Origin: Schistocephalus solidus
Taxonomy: Eukaryota; Platyhelminthes; Cestoda; Diphyllobothriidea; Diphyllobothriidae
Length of the DNA stretch: 64,000 nt
Assembly: GCA_017591395.1 (NCBI GenBank)
Contig: WEDG01003279.1
Coordinates: 124,001 to 188,000, forward strand
Direction: 5' to 3'
Numbering within the stretch: position 1 is the first letter of the stretch; each line of letters opens with the position of its first letter. Positions 24,285 to 37,236 of this stretch are shown here, piece by piece. Below the pieces are notes generated by a model. That model was not told the DNA's origin. It made no database searches and was given only the letters and a program-made list of their open reading frames with translations. Position numbers and translations under genes: made by a program.

Positions 24285-24650
24285 TTGAACGTCGATTTTG
24301 ACTAGGTCCACCGTACGCTCTACAGCAGGGTGGTACGGTGACTTGCGTGTGCTTTAGTTTAAAGTGATAGTAGACTTGCGCTGCATCTACCGCACTCTCT
24401 CCTCCCCCACCTACTCCCGGTGTCAAACAGAGTCAAGAAAACCGGAGATGGAAGAGGGCGCAGCTGGCTGGGGCGGCCGGGACCGCTAGGCCCTAGCCGC
24501 CCCTAGGCCTTCCACAACGACCCCCACCAGTGTTCGACATTTGTTATGGGAGCGCAACCCGAATAACGCCTGCCACGTCCTGATGTGACCCCCATGTTGG
24601 TCCAACGCATCTACCACGTGGCCCGTTTAGGGGGCACGACACACACACGT
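24285..24650 (-). repeat. Single A-unit of the composite repeat, reverse orientation
   Basis: Full-length match to the reverse complement of the ~370-bp A unit (landmarks: GTGACTTGCGTGTG, CTTGCGCTGCATCTACCGCA, GGTCCAACGCATCTACCACG). Lies inside the inverted-repeat spacer. Confidence 0.8.
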
Positions 24651-26399
24651 CTGCTTCTGCTGTCGCATACGACAAGCAACGGTGAATACTGTGACATGAG
24701 CTCAGCCACCTGGTTAGAATTACAACCAGTTTCCGGAGACCTTTGTTCTATACGGCAGCAGTTCCGCTTACTGTTAATCCACACCGCCACGAGGACAGAA
24801 ACCTGCCAGGTGATTTAGGCGTCATATGAGCTCCACTGGCATATGAGTTCGGGTAAATGGATTCCACCGCCAACCTCAGACACACGCATGACGTGACTAA
24901 ACATGCGGTGACTTGAACGTTTGCTTTTGCTTGAGCTGTACTTCGCCGAATTTCACCCCAGTCCTGGTGCAAGAAACCTCAACTTAGAGGCCATCCGAGG
25001 GTTTCTGGTTTCTGATTGCATTTGCGGTTGCCCAAATCGACTGCACGCCCGTGAGTATGACCAAAACTGAGACCATATCGCCTATTGGGAGGCGTCAGTA
25101 AGCTTACGCATAGCCTACCTAAGTCCGTGAAGTTGTGTATTCTCTTATGAGGTGTGTAGGCTACCGCTTTTGTGCCAAGCTAGCCCCTGTGGCCATCGCT
25201 ATCCCCAGGTTATGCAAACAAATAACTCCGCCGGATTATGGGAGGGAAGTGGAAGTAAAGTTAGCAGTAACCACCGCACTGGGGCAGACCAAGTGCCGTT
25301 TCCTGGACCGTAAGGTTCGACCTAGAAGGGGTAGGCTTGATGTCTACACCAAACGTGGCCTGTTGCAAGCCACAGTGCCCAGTCTCAAATCGTCGTGGTA
25401 CAGTACTCAGAAAGGAACTGAAAAAGTAGACAGCTGCAGTCTCGAAAATGCTTCTTTGCAGTGCGTGCAACTTAACAATATGTCAACGCAAAACGAGAAA
25501 ACCGAATCATTTGCCCTCAGCCATCTTCAATGGATGATAGATATGAAATAATAGGAACCGATCTGATACACTCAGGTTCTGGAGCGAAATTATCTGCTGG
25601 GAATCTTTGCCAGGCTCCTGCAGACTCAACTTCGATCAAATGGCCAGCAATTGCTGAAGGTGGTGCTTTTGCGGGAACGTCATTACTCATGATCATTGAC
25701 ATGAGAGATACCTTTCTGACGGGCTTGGTATCAATATAGAGACTTAGAAAACGGTTTTAAGTCGAACTGAAAACCGGGAAAAAAAAATTTGAAGCTGCCC
25801 AGATGTAGAAGGCCCAGGAAGAGTGAGCAAACACCTAAGCAATAAACCAGACTTATTAACACCTGGTTTCAACTGATGCACGCGTATCGTCACCACCCGT
25901 TTAAACCTCGGATTGGCCTTTTGAACACCTTAGGCCTCAGCGAAATGTAAACGCCACCCAAGTGTCCTCCACCTAACAGAAAGCCCCCCAACACTCACAT
26001 CACGTTACTGTCTCCGTTCGTTCTGGCTGGACACCCTCGTGTCCAGAACAAATAGTGCACAGCTGTCGCACGTGGACGGGTGCCACAGTCTACATCTAAT
26101 CAAATGATTTCGAATTCACCCCAAAGGGACTAGAGAACCACTGTTTGCCCGTCTGTATTTCCTGCCTAAATAGTCAACCGCCAAAAGACCGCACCTGTTT
26201 CAACATCAACCTTCACGCATGCATAAATTCCATCGTCCTCATTTCCAACATCAGTGATGACTAGGAGCCATCGTGTGCACGTCTGTGTGTGTGTGCATGT
26301 GACATGCGGTTGACCAGGCCAGAGAGACTACGCCCAATCTCATCTCCAATCTGCGGAGAGGTCCGGCGAGGCCACTGACTACAGGCAGGGAAGAGAGAG

Positions 26400-26449
<50 letters not shown>

Positions 26450-27036
26450 GACTGAAACTGCGGTATCCTTTCTTGTGGTAAATCCCCACACTCCTTTGTA
26501 TAATAAAAACGATGCACTTTAAACCATCAGGATGCATTAAGAATCGCGGCTTGGAATGCAGCCATCTGACGGGGTAAATCAGCTCTTAACCTGATATCCG
26601 AGGCGTTGAACAGAGTGCATACCAGGTCGCGTCCCACTGAAGTTGGTAAAATTGAGGACTGCCAGAGCAGGATGAATTTCTAGAATTAGAGCATGACTGC
26701 AACATCACATTCCAATCCGACCTTAAGGACAACTGAGCGTGTTATGACACAAAACTTTACGTTGTGTCAATTGAGAACAAGCAGAGATGACTGCTGAAGC
26801 AAGATGTAGATTTACCAGACTCAGAATCTGCGGCTGTCACTCTCCTCCGGTGAGGGCTTTCGAAAGCTAACCTGAAGAGTTATGCGAATAAAAATCTTGT
26901 TCAATCGATCACGCCTCCCTCTTTGAAACCATTTCCTGAAACACACATGCTCGCTCTTATCGACAGTCGCGTCAGCTTCCGTATTTCCACTCACCTAAAC
27001 CGATTTAAATGAACAAGCCACAGATGCATGCAAGAG
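24651..27036. other. Spacer DNA with (GA)n tract, no recognised gene
   Basis: Contains a (GA)n microsatellite at 26391-26446. The longest frame, 138 aa at 25135-25551 on plus, has no recognisable motif, signal peptide or membrane segment and no codon evidence; left unassigned. Confidence 0.5.
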
Positions 27037-28364
27037 CGATATCGATTCAGCACCCAAGTTTATTACAATGGACAACCCGACTATCTGTCAACCTACTCCA
27101 GTATACTGCCAATATTGACGTGGAAGGTCGCCAATTAATAAGATAATTTAACCAAACCTCGGAATAGGAACTAGGCTGTAAAATTCACCTGTAAGATAGC
27201 GTTTATGACACTCTCATACAGGCAAGTCGTCGTCACTGTTAAATCCTTGCTTGTGTCTTGGTCGTAGCACGGGTTGACGGTGAATTGATTCAAGTGTGTC
27301 ACTCTGTTTATGCAGTTCCGCAGTCGTATTTACTCTGTCCTGCTAATGAAACACGGCAGGGCTGAAAAGAGGAAGTTGATTAGATGTCGTGCATATCAGT
27401 CACACTATAACAATTCTATGTAAAGTTCATATGTGGTGCAGGAGTCAGTGCTTACTTCATGGCTTATGGCAATTTACTTTCCTGTAACCGGGCTGTTGGT
27501 GAGTGATAAAGCCAGATGTGTTTTAAACTAAATTTGACCAACCCGGTGGGCAAATGAACGCGTGCCATTAGGAGGCTTGCGTAATATTTCTTCTTCTTAA
27601 TAAAATGGGTATTATACGTTCACGAATCAAACACTTCCGCCTATACATTTATCAGGACAGTCGACTAAGCTCTCGGTTTACTCAACTTATTTCGTGCCTC
27701 AATTGTGGCGTGCAGAGTCGATGTCATTTGCGCGCCGTTACACAGTTTCTTCGAGCAGGTTACGGTGAAAAACTCAAGTAAGAGCACTTCGGCTATTTTT
27801 TGCCACGAGCTCGGTCTAAACCGTATCAGGGGATACAATTATTGCTAGTTTCTTTATACCTTCTCCTGCTGATTTTCCAACGTCGTTATATAGTAACTTA
27901 GACGATACGCTTGACCGGTAATTCCTACAGTATGTCCAATTACTCCCCGGTGTCGTTGAATAACAGTGACTTGTAATTATCTCCTCAAGCAAGCTAGCAA
28001 GCAAGCGCGCTGAAAATCGAGGACTTAATTTGAATTCGCCTCATTTCTCCCTGGGGGCTTCAAGCGTATTTTCTACATGGAAAGCGTGTTTTTAAAATGC
28101 CACTGGCGCTGACTGCCCCTGAGGCGGTGATCGGCATGTGTTTTTGTGGCTGGATGTTTTTGCATTTAAACTCCGATTAGTATGGCTGGATGAAGATAGT
28201 TATAAGTTCGAACTGTTTGATGTTCTGAGCTGTTCTTTTTTAAACCAACTTTCAATTATTGGTCGGCTGTTTTGCGGTCTGATATGCGGTCGCTTATCCC
28301 CTGTCCTCGGCATCAGACATTACGCCTCGCATCATGTCGCATTTAGCTTATAAGCGAGTTTTGG
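27037..28364 (-). repeat. Right arm of the 1.33-kb long inverted repeat
   Basis: Reverse complement of 21244-22577. The outer end reads CTTATAAGCGAGTTTTGG. The arms differ by a few substitutions and single-base indels (e.g. CTTATTTCG vs CACTTATTTCG around 27690), pointing to a recent duplication or an element with very long terminal repeats. Confidence 0.85.
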
Positions 28365-28439
28365 CCTTACTAGATATATTAAATAACAGCATCACTTTAT
28401 GCGTGAAAATTCAATTATGCATATTATGCAGATTGGATC

Positions 28440-28620
28440 TTTGGATACTGCATCACCTGGGGTTGTGTATGGCTGGCTGAAAACGGTGAAGAAGCCATAA
28501 AATGGACATTTTAGTCTCCTTTGTTTTTGCTTTTTTGCGGCTTCTGGCGGGGCTCGAGAGCGATTACTAAGGTAGAACGGGACAATTGGGGCCAGAAATC
28601 GATCGGTGAGCTTCCATCCA
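28440..28620 (+). repeat. Decayed tRNA-SINE (family S)
   Basis: GTGTATGGCTGGCTGAAAAC (core lost), TTTTAGTCTCCTTTGTTTTTG, GGCGGGGCTCGAGAG, CGATCGGTGAG: the family order with many changes and a deletion. Ribozyme inactive by inspection. Confidence 0.65.
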
Positions 28621-28621
28621 C

Positions 28622-29200
28622 TGATATATATATTCACACATGGATGGGCTCAAATCGATCCATTGCCTTCCCGAAGTAAGCAAGATACGTATAGGTGGTA
28701 GGGGGTCACGTATATGCAACAACCCAAACAGACCGTATTTGACCAAGCTATAATATAACCTAGAGGAAGCGTTTTAGCTTGGGAAAGTCAATGGATCGGT
28801 GTGACCCCATTCCTGACTGAATAATTACCCAGGCTGCAGCGATAGATGATGGCAGTTGGCGAGGCACTGATGAAATTCGGATCGATGTAGTGCTTATGAC
28901 CCGTCTGCTGAACCCCAATGGTGGAATATTTTCAACATCCGTGTGCATATCTTTGTGTTTCGGGTCTCAGCCAGTGCTCAGGTTTATGCTTGCCTCAGTC
29001 AAGGCAAATTAGCCTGAAGCAGATTTGTGTCAAGTTTCTCCCAAACTCTTTCTCTCCATTTTAATATATATTCAAACAGGAATAGGCGTACACCGATCTA
29101 TTGGCTTGCCTAATCAAACAAGGTCCATATGGTGACGAAGGTTACGAACTTGCAATCAACTACCAGGCCGAAGTCGGCCAAGTTATAATTGCAGAGAGGA
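28622..29200. repeat. Cluster of family Y copies
   Basis: 28622-28740 (+, diverged), 28758-28830 (-, partial) and 29066-29200 (+, close to the 3275-3400 copy). The first and second face each other and would form a hairpin. Between 28831 and 29065 nothing is recognised. Confidence 0.6.
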
Positions 29201-29284
29201 GAGGCGACAGAAAATGTGGGTCAATTGATACAGTCTGTCGGTTCTACTTAAAAATTATATGCTTCACGTCGCTACGCGACCGCC

Positions 29285-29550
29285 TGCGAGGGCTCTAATG
29301 TGAGCTCCAGGGCACAACGGAACATGCATGTTCCTCAAGCAGATCGGTGAGCCACACACTATCATCATATTCCCGATTGCAACCGACAAAAACAACGAGC
29401 CCGTGGCTCAATGGTAGAGCGTTCGACTCAATTACCAAAGTTCACGGGTTCAAATCACAGGTGGTCCACACTTGGAATTGGGTATGACTGGCTGATGACG
29501 GCTAATAAGTCAGAAATGGCCATTCTGGTCTCCCTTGTCTTTGTCGGTTC
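29285..29550 (+). repeat. tRNA-SINE (family S), monomer
   Basis: SINE body (CAGATCGGTGAGCC), then tRNA-like promoter at 29395-29460 with A box TGGCTCAATGGTAGAGCG and B box GGGTTCAAATC, then the hammerhead segment, ending TTTGTCGGTTC and an A/T-rich (TA) stretch. The tRNA-like part is the best preserved in the window. Confidence 0.75.
29486..29530 (+). ncRNA. Hammerhead ribozyme type I in SINE (core intact)
   Basis: CTGATGA at 29492-29498, GAAA at 29513-29516, palindromic stem III ATGGCCAT, predicted cleavage after U29524. Stem I pairs GACTGG with CTGGTC, where one former G-U pair has become A-U. Stem II GGCT/AGTC has one G-U wobble. Confidence 0.75.
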
Positions 29551-31347
29551 TACTTAAAAAATATATATATAAACTCGTGGTTTTTTCTTCGCGGATTTGC
29601 GCATATTTCGGGGGTCTGGAAGGCAGCCCTTGCGATCGAGGAGGGGTCATTATATTAAATTGTGTAAGGGCATTATTTAAGGTAAATTTAATCGCTCCCC
29701 TGATATTGTATTCAAGGGCGGAACTTATTTTTCGTAGGCCTAATTCTCACCCTTGTGATAGCATTGGCCAGTAGTAATGACTTTCAGATATGTAACCTTA
29801 TATAGCTGCTGTGTTTATCTCCCCAGTGCGTAGGAAGGACCCAATTGTGGACCAATAAGCAATGACTATACCTCTTATCAAGTGCTAATTCCGACAAAAG
29901 CTTTGCTTCAATCTGTTCGTTGGCTTGATAATTGTGTAGTTTTTTACATATGTAGAGTACTGGTGCAAAGATTTTGGGCTTATTGGCTGTCATTAGCGCA
30001 TTTTTGGTCGAACAATGAACAGGGTTCTCATTTCCGCACCACCAACTTGTCTCACATCTATTGGATTAAATCAGGAATTCGCCGTCTCGGGAGTGGAGAA
30101 GGGTAATGGCGTGCACGGATGCATCCAACTTGCTGAATGCAGACTCCCGTTTCGCCTTGCAGCTGGGCCATCTACGGCCAAACTCAGACGGTTCCTTTGC
30201 TGAATATTAATCAATAGTTTCTAAGGAGGGAATCGTTTGTACTGTTCCCCATTCGAGATCTATTGACAGGGACACCCACACCCACTTGACTGGGTGAATT
30301 ATGCTATTTTACGCGTGATTTTTTAATCCTTTTCTTGTCCAATTTCAAGCAACCTATTTAAAAGTTTTATTTGTAGCTTCTGGTTACGCATTCAGTGGCT
30401 TCCTCATAGGCGGTATTGGTTTCCTACCCTGACTGTTGCTTTCGAGACTTATCCTTGTTTACTCGTTCAATTATGGAGGAAAATCTTGAGTATGTTTTTT
30501 CTCCTATGGAATGTATTTTGCCCAGCAAGCAGGTGAATTTTGTTTTCGCACCACGTACAATTCGTCTTTACCAATGTCTCATCAACTCTTTACGGGAGTA
30601 AAAATGCAAAGCGTAGGCAAATGCTCATGTTAACAAGTAGATAGCATCGCTGCTGAGACCAGATAGGTGGCAGATCAGACTACTGATAAAACGGCGTTTT
30701 CCCAAGGTGGACCATCACTCCATAGATGGATAAAATTGGTGCACGACGCATTTTTATCGACTTTCTTCGCTTCTTTCCCCCTCAGAAGCTCAACCCGCTC
30801 TCAGGGTTACCATGGTTCTACTGAAATATTTGCAAGGAAACCATTCATTGCACTCAATCGGTGGATGCCCCTTGAGTAAGAATCATGTAGAGGAAGAGAA
30901 TGTACATGACAATTAATCGTGGCTGACCTCCACTGCTCCAACAGAGCGTGCAAGTTGGAAGCGCTTCGTAGCAGAATGCACCAGCTTCTTGCAAAGTGAA
31001 ATGATCCCGTCATCTGCCTATCCACTTAAACCCCGATCTTTAGAGACGCTTCGCTAACCACCTGTCTCAATGGTCTGAACGCCGAGAGGATTATCATATT
31101 CCGTATTCTCAAAATGGGTACCACCATAAATGCCGATCAGGGTTCTTCGTGAATAGCCGCGGCTGCGGCTGCTACATGGTGTCATCTCAGGGGATATGGC
31201 TCGCGTGTGGGTAGTCCAGAGTTCACCGTAGGGTTTCGGTTTCATTTCGGCTTTACTAGAGTGAAAAAATGCAAACATGAATTCTAATGTGTTCGAAAGA
31301 TAACTGAAACCTATCAGTTACAAGGAGCAAACCAAGCCAAAGCTACC
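29551..31347. other. No recognised gene
   Basis: AT-rich DNA with short ORFs at 29535-29774, 29882-30106, 30667-30879 (+), 30807-31025 and 31054-31278 (-); none shows a known family. Confidence 0.5.
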
Positions 31348-31773
31348 TTGAAAACACAACTTCTACACGTTATAGACAGGATTGGCTATATCGATGGAAA
31401 AGGTGTTGTCTACAAAATCCCATGTGTTAGTTTTGACGCCATTTGTTGTGGCCAAACTGCAAAATCCGTCTCAATCCATATATATAACCAAAATTTAATG
31501 CCAGGGAGACGAAACCATCTATCCCTGGTGGTCATTCACAAACTGGACGACGGGCATAAATTTGCGTGGGATATCACTCAGACTGTTGGCTTTTGCCAAT
31601 CAGAAAATTCCGTGAATTTCTGGAAGCAGTGCACTCCGATGAGGCATGTAGCAATTGGCATATCGGTTTATAGGCCACATTCAAAACCCTCGGAGGAAAC
31701 TTCATACGAGCACAGCCAATCTCTAAGGGATGACAAAATGCAATTAACGTGTATTGGCACAAAATTCGGCTAA
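31348..31773 (+). pseudogene. Penelope-like element GIY-YIG endonuclease relic
   Basis: The 141-aa frame keeps the spacing of the PLE nuclease domain. GVVYKIPC stands for the GIY strand. ICCGQTAKSV stands for YIGQT-R, with Tyr-Ile changed to Cys-Cys. HLSLVVIHKLDDGHKF matches the conserved S-A-H---GH-F stretch, and NFWKQ stands for the E-F-L-E region. No RT was found upstream. Catalytic residues are altered, so it is a fossil. It is a different lineage from the copies at 37-39 and 44-46 kb. Confidence 0.6.
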
Positions 31774-33944
31774 TCATAACATCTGTTTCAGACACGGTTA
31801 TCTAGTTAATTGCCTTTGTACAACTTCTATTGTCTGATAACGAGCCAGGAGACCAGTCTGGAAAAGTCGCACGATAAAATTTACAGTTTGCAAAGAATTT
31901 AATCTCTTCCTACGTACATCTCTTGGGATGCCTCTATTTCAATAAATTCACAGGTACTTGGTAGGGGTGATCTCCTTCTGCATATATGTATACATTCCTT
32001 TGACCCACTTTTAAAACTTTTGGTGGCTACGCTAGTACAGCGAAAAGCAAAGTTTAGGAACAGCTGACTTTACAACCACCTGAGGTACGAGGCCCCGATT
32101 GGGAGCCGTGAGTTTAACCCTATTAGGTTTAGATTTTATATACATATATATATCGACCGTTTCTGTCACTGATCAGCAAACGGACTACTAAATCTTACAT
32201 AACCATTTGACTTAGTCATTCACTGTCTACTGAAACAAAGCTAGTCAACATATTTTGCTCCATAATTCATTCTCCTAACCCTTCCCCGCCCGAGGAGTGA
32301 GGGCGTGGCAAATATTTCCTCCCCATCAAACTTTGCCTACTGCGTTTGTTATTTTTACGTAACTCTTGAATGTGGGTGCCTCCAAACACCACCTTGTTCG
32401 ATGATTGAATCTGCCCAAACTCTGCACACATATGTCAATTCTGTCCCCTCCCCCCTTCCCCCTAAATCTCATAATGGCAGATTGTCAATACGTTATAAGT
32501 GACCTCACCAAGTTGCGCAACATGCGGTGTCAGGTAGGTCTTACAGGTTGGCCCTACGTTAATTGGCTTTAGTTCGAACGCTCGGCTGCTTTCTGATGGC
32601 GCATTTTACCTCGTTTGCGTGATTACCAGCATCACCACGTTTACCCCTTCTTGTGACATGCCAAGGCAACTCCGACTCGCATTGACAGTGTTCGTTTGTG
32701 CAGCACTGTGAAACAAATGTGACTATTGCGCCTTCTGTCGGGTTGCAACTCGTGCTTGAAACCTGGAACAGCATCGACTGAAGGGGGCGGGAGGTGGGTT
32801 TCCGCATTTTCGGCAGCGAGAGTGACATTAATGGACGTCCATTAGCCATCTGGATGCGGACAAACAGACTTAAATGCGCATTAATCTGCCAACAGAGGCA
32901 CAATAATCAAAAAATATCAGTAAACAGAGGACATTAACAAAAACAAAACATCCATTCGTGGATAATAATTGGAAAGAGCTGTGTTTCGCGGTACACGTAG
33001 ATGATCGACACCCCCTTGATAAACGTAGTCTCTAGCAGTGATTTGAATGCAGTCATCCCTTCTCGATCGCGGGAAATCACAATCCTGATCCCGGCGAAAT
33101 GGGAAAATCAGCAAAATAAAAACCAAATGCTTATATGGTTACATTCTTATAAACATTACTTACATATTGATACAGCATTAATACTTATATTTTCTTAAAT
33201 CTTAGGTAAGACTCGCTAAAAAATGGATTCAAAAACAGTGCGTGTATACAATACAAGCAGATAGGCGTATTATATCGCATTTATAAATTTGTTTAATATG
33301 AACTATAGCCATTCGACAAATGAACCGGGCAAACCAACTGAGGAAGCATGCACCAGAAATAAAGAGGCCCATTGTCTTTATGCATACACGAACCAGCGAA
33401 AAGTCCGTGATGTATATTTAGATGTGCTTGCATCGAAAATCCGTGATAGTGAAGCCTGAATGTCGAAGCGCGATATAGGGAGAGATTGGTGCAATTCACA
33501 ATAACCAAAAATGATTTAACTATTGAGGTTAACATGAATAAGGGACTTTTATTAACAGAAAGTTTACATTTACGATTTATTTTGAGGTTCAAAATTATTG
33601 TGAAATATTGAACGCGTAGGTGTATGGAAAATCTTCCAAGCCTATTCTTCCCGGTAACTTTACTGGACTTTATAGACGGTGTAGCAGTTCGATTATAAGA
33701 ATATTTTAGATTCAAATGTCATTGACATTGTCGTCTCTGTAAAATAAACCAAACAAGGCAAGCGAATTTTCGGGAAGATAGCGTTTAAATTCATTAATGC
33801 ACAGTAGCTGATGGCTTTCAACGCAAATACCCATACAAACTTCCGGAACGAATATAAAAAGCGTGGGTCCAAAGAGTTTTCTCCAGGTTCACGCATTTAT
33901 TTCCAGGTAAGTCAGAAGGGCAGCATATAAATTATGGTTCAGAT
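31774..33944. other. No recognised gene
   Basis: The largest frames (114 aa at 32559-32903 and 140 aa at 33293-33715, both minus) show no domain or motif. AT-rich. Confidence 0.5.
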
Positions 33945-34020
33945 GCCAGGAAACGCAGGAGATACGCTGAAGCGCCTAACGATGAGCTGAACCCTTCGCA
34001 GCTGAGTCATGCAAGATCAA
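33945..34020 (+). repeat. Decayed family H element fragment
   Basis: ATGCCAGGAAACGCAGGAGA, then CGATGAGCTGAACCCTTCGC and GTGAGTCATGCA-like text, matches the 5' half of the 43.8-kb hammerhead element and stops before the 3' core. No functional ribozyme. Confidence 0.5.
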
Positions 34021-35819
34021 ATGGTGTACGATATACGAGTGTTTGGGATTTTACCTAAGGCATTGTTTTTAGTTTTTAGAATAACAATTGTCACAGTCGA
34101 AGAAACAATAATTCCTATGATAGAATTACGAGAGGGATTTCCTACACACCTTCTAAGATAGTATAAAGCCATAAAACGCGCTAAAGTTCTATGAAAACCT
34201 GAATTATGCATATTCTCACTACAGATAGTCCTCAAGTCTCTTTTTTTGTGTGAATATGTGGTGTGAAAGGTCATTCGACTACGTTCTAGACGGCCTTTTC
34301 TTTAGAAGGACGCAGTGTACATGAATAAAGATATTTCTCTCATTTTTACGCCGAGTCGGTCAAAATAGAATCCCTTCAAGGAAATTGGTTGAGCAATTTT
34401 AGTAATGGACACTTTTGGCTCACGCGGCTTCTCTTGATCTCAGAGCTACAAGCATGTTTTTTGCATCTTTTCATCGGGATTCACGCTTAATTAACTTCTT
34501 ACTTTTATAACCAGAACTGATTTCTAATAGGAAATAATTTACTCAGAACTCTTTGATTGAATTCGCGCAGCCAGTGAGTCGCGATTTGCTGCTGTCTAAT
34601 TTCACTACAGTTTAAAAGTTGTCCTGGTTTCAGAAACCACATTTGTAGTAGTTTGCACGACCGGCTACGTCCATGGATGTTGCAGTTCGCAATGAGCTGG
34701 TTCCTATTATCAGCGATATTGTCGTTAGGCTGTACTATTTGGTTTCTTGACATTTCATTCGCTAAACTGAATAAATCTTTGATTTAAGTAGCCATTGTTT
34801 TATATCCACAGACCCAGTCCCCATGCTGCTTTATTCCCGTTGAAGCTAAAATTATATTTTAATTGAAGTTTGTGCGAAATTTCCACTGTTTTCATGAATC
34901 GAGCATGCGCAAATGCTTAGCTCATCAGCCAATTTGTTGCTTTTCGGAGAAGTTTAAACCATTTTAGTAGTCTTTTTGCGCGACGAGCAGGGAAGTACAG
35001 CGAGTGCATAGTAACTTAGCCTTAACTGCGGCTCTCATCTGCTGTATAAGCTTTCATGTGTTCAAGTAAAATTCAAGTAAATATTAATAAATTAGGAATA
35101 AGAGCAAAAGTCTTCTGAAACGCTCGTCAGGGCTTTGTATTTGTAAGGTCAGCAGGCTTGTATGCAGTTCTGTGCGCAAAGGACCGGCTTCCATGGCCTG
35201 TTGCTGTTGGACACTGTTCCGATGGTTTGAATCGTTTAATGGGGCTTTATTAATCTCTGGGAAAGCTTTGTCTGCGTGCGTGCGATGCCCGGATCCAACC
35301 AATTGTGTGTGGATATGATGATGATGCCAACTTTCGGGGTTTCCCTCTTTCTCAATGAGAACCGACAAACCTGTGCACAACAATGTGTCTTCAGCGTTTT
35401 TCTAGGAATTTCGCAGCTTTAAAACAATAGGTAATATGCATCTGCCTAATCTAAGGGGTACTTCGAACAATCTCACTTGTACTACACCTTTCATAGTGAT
35501 AATCAAGATGGTTTTCAGGAATACCTCAAACAGGGGTTGTTGTGTTTCTGTTTTCTTTACGGATGTTGCTTCTGAAGGCTCCTGTTAAATTTTTGAGTTC
35601 TATTCTCCCGCCAATTCATGATGAAAACAAAAACTCCCGTCCAGACGAATTTATTTTCTGACTTTATTTATTTATTTATTCTTTCTTTATTTTCCGACTT
35701 TATTTTCTGAATAAACCCTGTTAATGTCATGCCACGGACCCTTTGCCCTTTCGGTTGAGACCGGGAATGGTAACTATGGTGAAACATTTTTCACCGATTA
35801 CGTTGTGGGACTTGTCTAA
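34021..35819. other. No recognised gene
   Basis: Short minus frames at 34017-34274, 34505-34753 and 35084-35383 carry no family signature. (TTTA)-rich bases near 35660-35690. Confidence 0.5.
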
Positions 35820-36255
35820 AAGCCTGAGGTTTGAATCCCGAGTCATCCAGACCTGGGTTGGGCATGAGTGGTTGAGGAGGTCTAATGAACCAGAAATGTC
35901 ACTCTTACTCTCCCTTACCTTTGCGTGTATTCCTGATCAATATGCGACCGCCTGTGAGGCATGGACATGGTCCGCAAACTGATTGGTTAACTTCCTTCCA
36001 TTATAATCCACAAGTATATATTAGCGATCGTAGAAGGGCACCCACTGATCGCCTTTTGCGACACTCACGTCCTGATTGTGCCTGAGGACTCACTCTCGAG
36101 CCCAGTCCGCAACCACGCAACGAATAATTTCCTAGGTAGACTAGCGACACTTACAACGACAAGAGAGGCCGGAATGGACGTTTCTGACTTATTAGCTGTA
36201 ATCGGCCAGCCATACAGCCAAACTTTTTGAAAGTCTTTATATATATATATATATG
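35820..36255. repeat. Two decayed SINE copies facing each other, then (TA)n
   Basis: 35820-35960 (+): TTGAATCCCGAGTC (B-box-like), GGGTTGGGCATGAGTGGTTG, CCAGAAATGTCACTC. 36070-36230 (-): reverse strand reads TATGGCTGGCCGATTACAGC, AAGTCAGAAACGTCC. Both lost the CTGATGA core. A short (TA)n follows at 36237-36255. Confidence 0.6.
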
Positions 36256-37154
36256 CATGAATAGATCTCAGTTGATTAGTGTCCCGAAATTTGACTATAC
36301 CAAGCAGTTCTGCCGTCTTCACAATTTTTCTCAGGTTACAAGTTGCAGGGTTGTTTCCTCAAAACTATATATTATCTTTCATAGGTTGTTAAACGTCGTG
36401 TTTGTCCTCTTCTGTTTGAAAAAGCCATTTCGAGTCACGTCTCTAGTAGATCCACCTCGTAGACTACATGTGTAACATGAACCATCTGCGACAATCCGGC
36501 GCATGTCAAGATTTTTTGGGTTTTCGCTTTTTTTTCTACGACCCATCACTTGTTGCTCGGCTTTTGGGTAGTAAACGTCGTTAGGTGAAAAATTGTCATT
36601 GTTTTAACTGACCAACTTGTTAAAAACTTGATAACATTTAAACTCCTCTCAAGACTAGATTACCGTTGACGCTCTAACCACCAGACTACTATGCTCCAAC
36701 CCGGAATGTTCAGTTTTTTTTGATATTTCAGCTGTGTTACCCACCCGACGTAATGAAATTTTTGAAATCTACAAATTATAATTGAGTATGCGTATTGCCC
36801 AGACAGGTTTTCTTTGGCAATCAGTTTAAAATCCTCCTCAGGCCCCATTTTACCCGTTCATGTTGACAGATTTTAATCAGCTAATAGATAAAGGCTCGAC
36901 GTTTCTGTCGTAGTTTCGAGTCCCTAGGAGACCATCAAAATTTTCACAAGTATGCGAGTTAAGTAAGTCAAATCTGCTAAAAACAACGGTGACTTTTTAC
37001 GGAGAAGGATTTCGTGCCTTTGCGTATTTGAACGGACAGTTCTTCACCAACTTTTGATTGGAATAGGAACCACCTTACGGTAAATAGCAGGAATGGCAAA
37101 TATTTCCGCGTCTTAACCCTAACACTAAAACACTAACAATAACCATGAATAATC
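36256..37154. other. No recognised gene; short telomere-like tract at the end
   Basis: AT-rich. At 37113-37145 the text becomes TTAACCCTAACACTAAAAC, a degenerate AACCCT-like run directly next to the left terminal repeat of the PLE. Confidence 0.5.
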
Positions 37155-37236
37155 TTCAAAAAACAATTTGGTGAGCATACGTTAGCTTTCAATAAATTCT
37201 CATCAGGCCTTTACATTTATATCACTGTGTAACTAA
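37155..37236 (-). repeat. PLE-1 left terminal repeat (inverted), with hammerhead core
   Basis: 82 bp matching the reverse complement of 39704-39784 with about ten differences. On the minus strand it contains CTGATGA (complement 37200-37206) and GAAA (complement 37187-37190) separated by a short AT-rich stem II. AGC/GCT can form stem III. Stem I is weak (GG/CC only). PLE terminal repeats are known to carry hammerheads, which supports the reading. Confidence 0.65.

Noticed and set aside
25135..25551. 138-aa ORF inside the inverted-repeat spacer as a candidate transposase
   Set aside because: No DDE, zinc-finger or other transposase motif visible; may be a chance frame.
26251..26517. Ser-Leu-rich ORFs on the minus strand
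   Set aside because: Translation of a (GA)n microsatellite.
21605..28004. Identical 62-aa ORFs in the two arms of the long inverted repeat
   Set aside because: Identity is explained by the recent duplication of DNA; a neighbouring frame shared by the arms is frameshifted in one, and no family is recognised.
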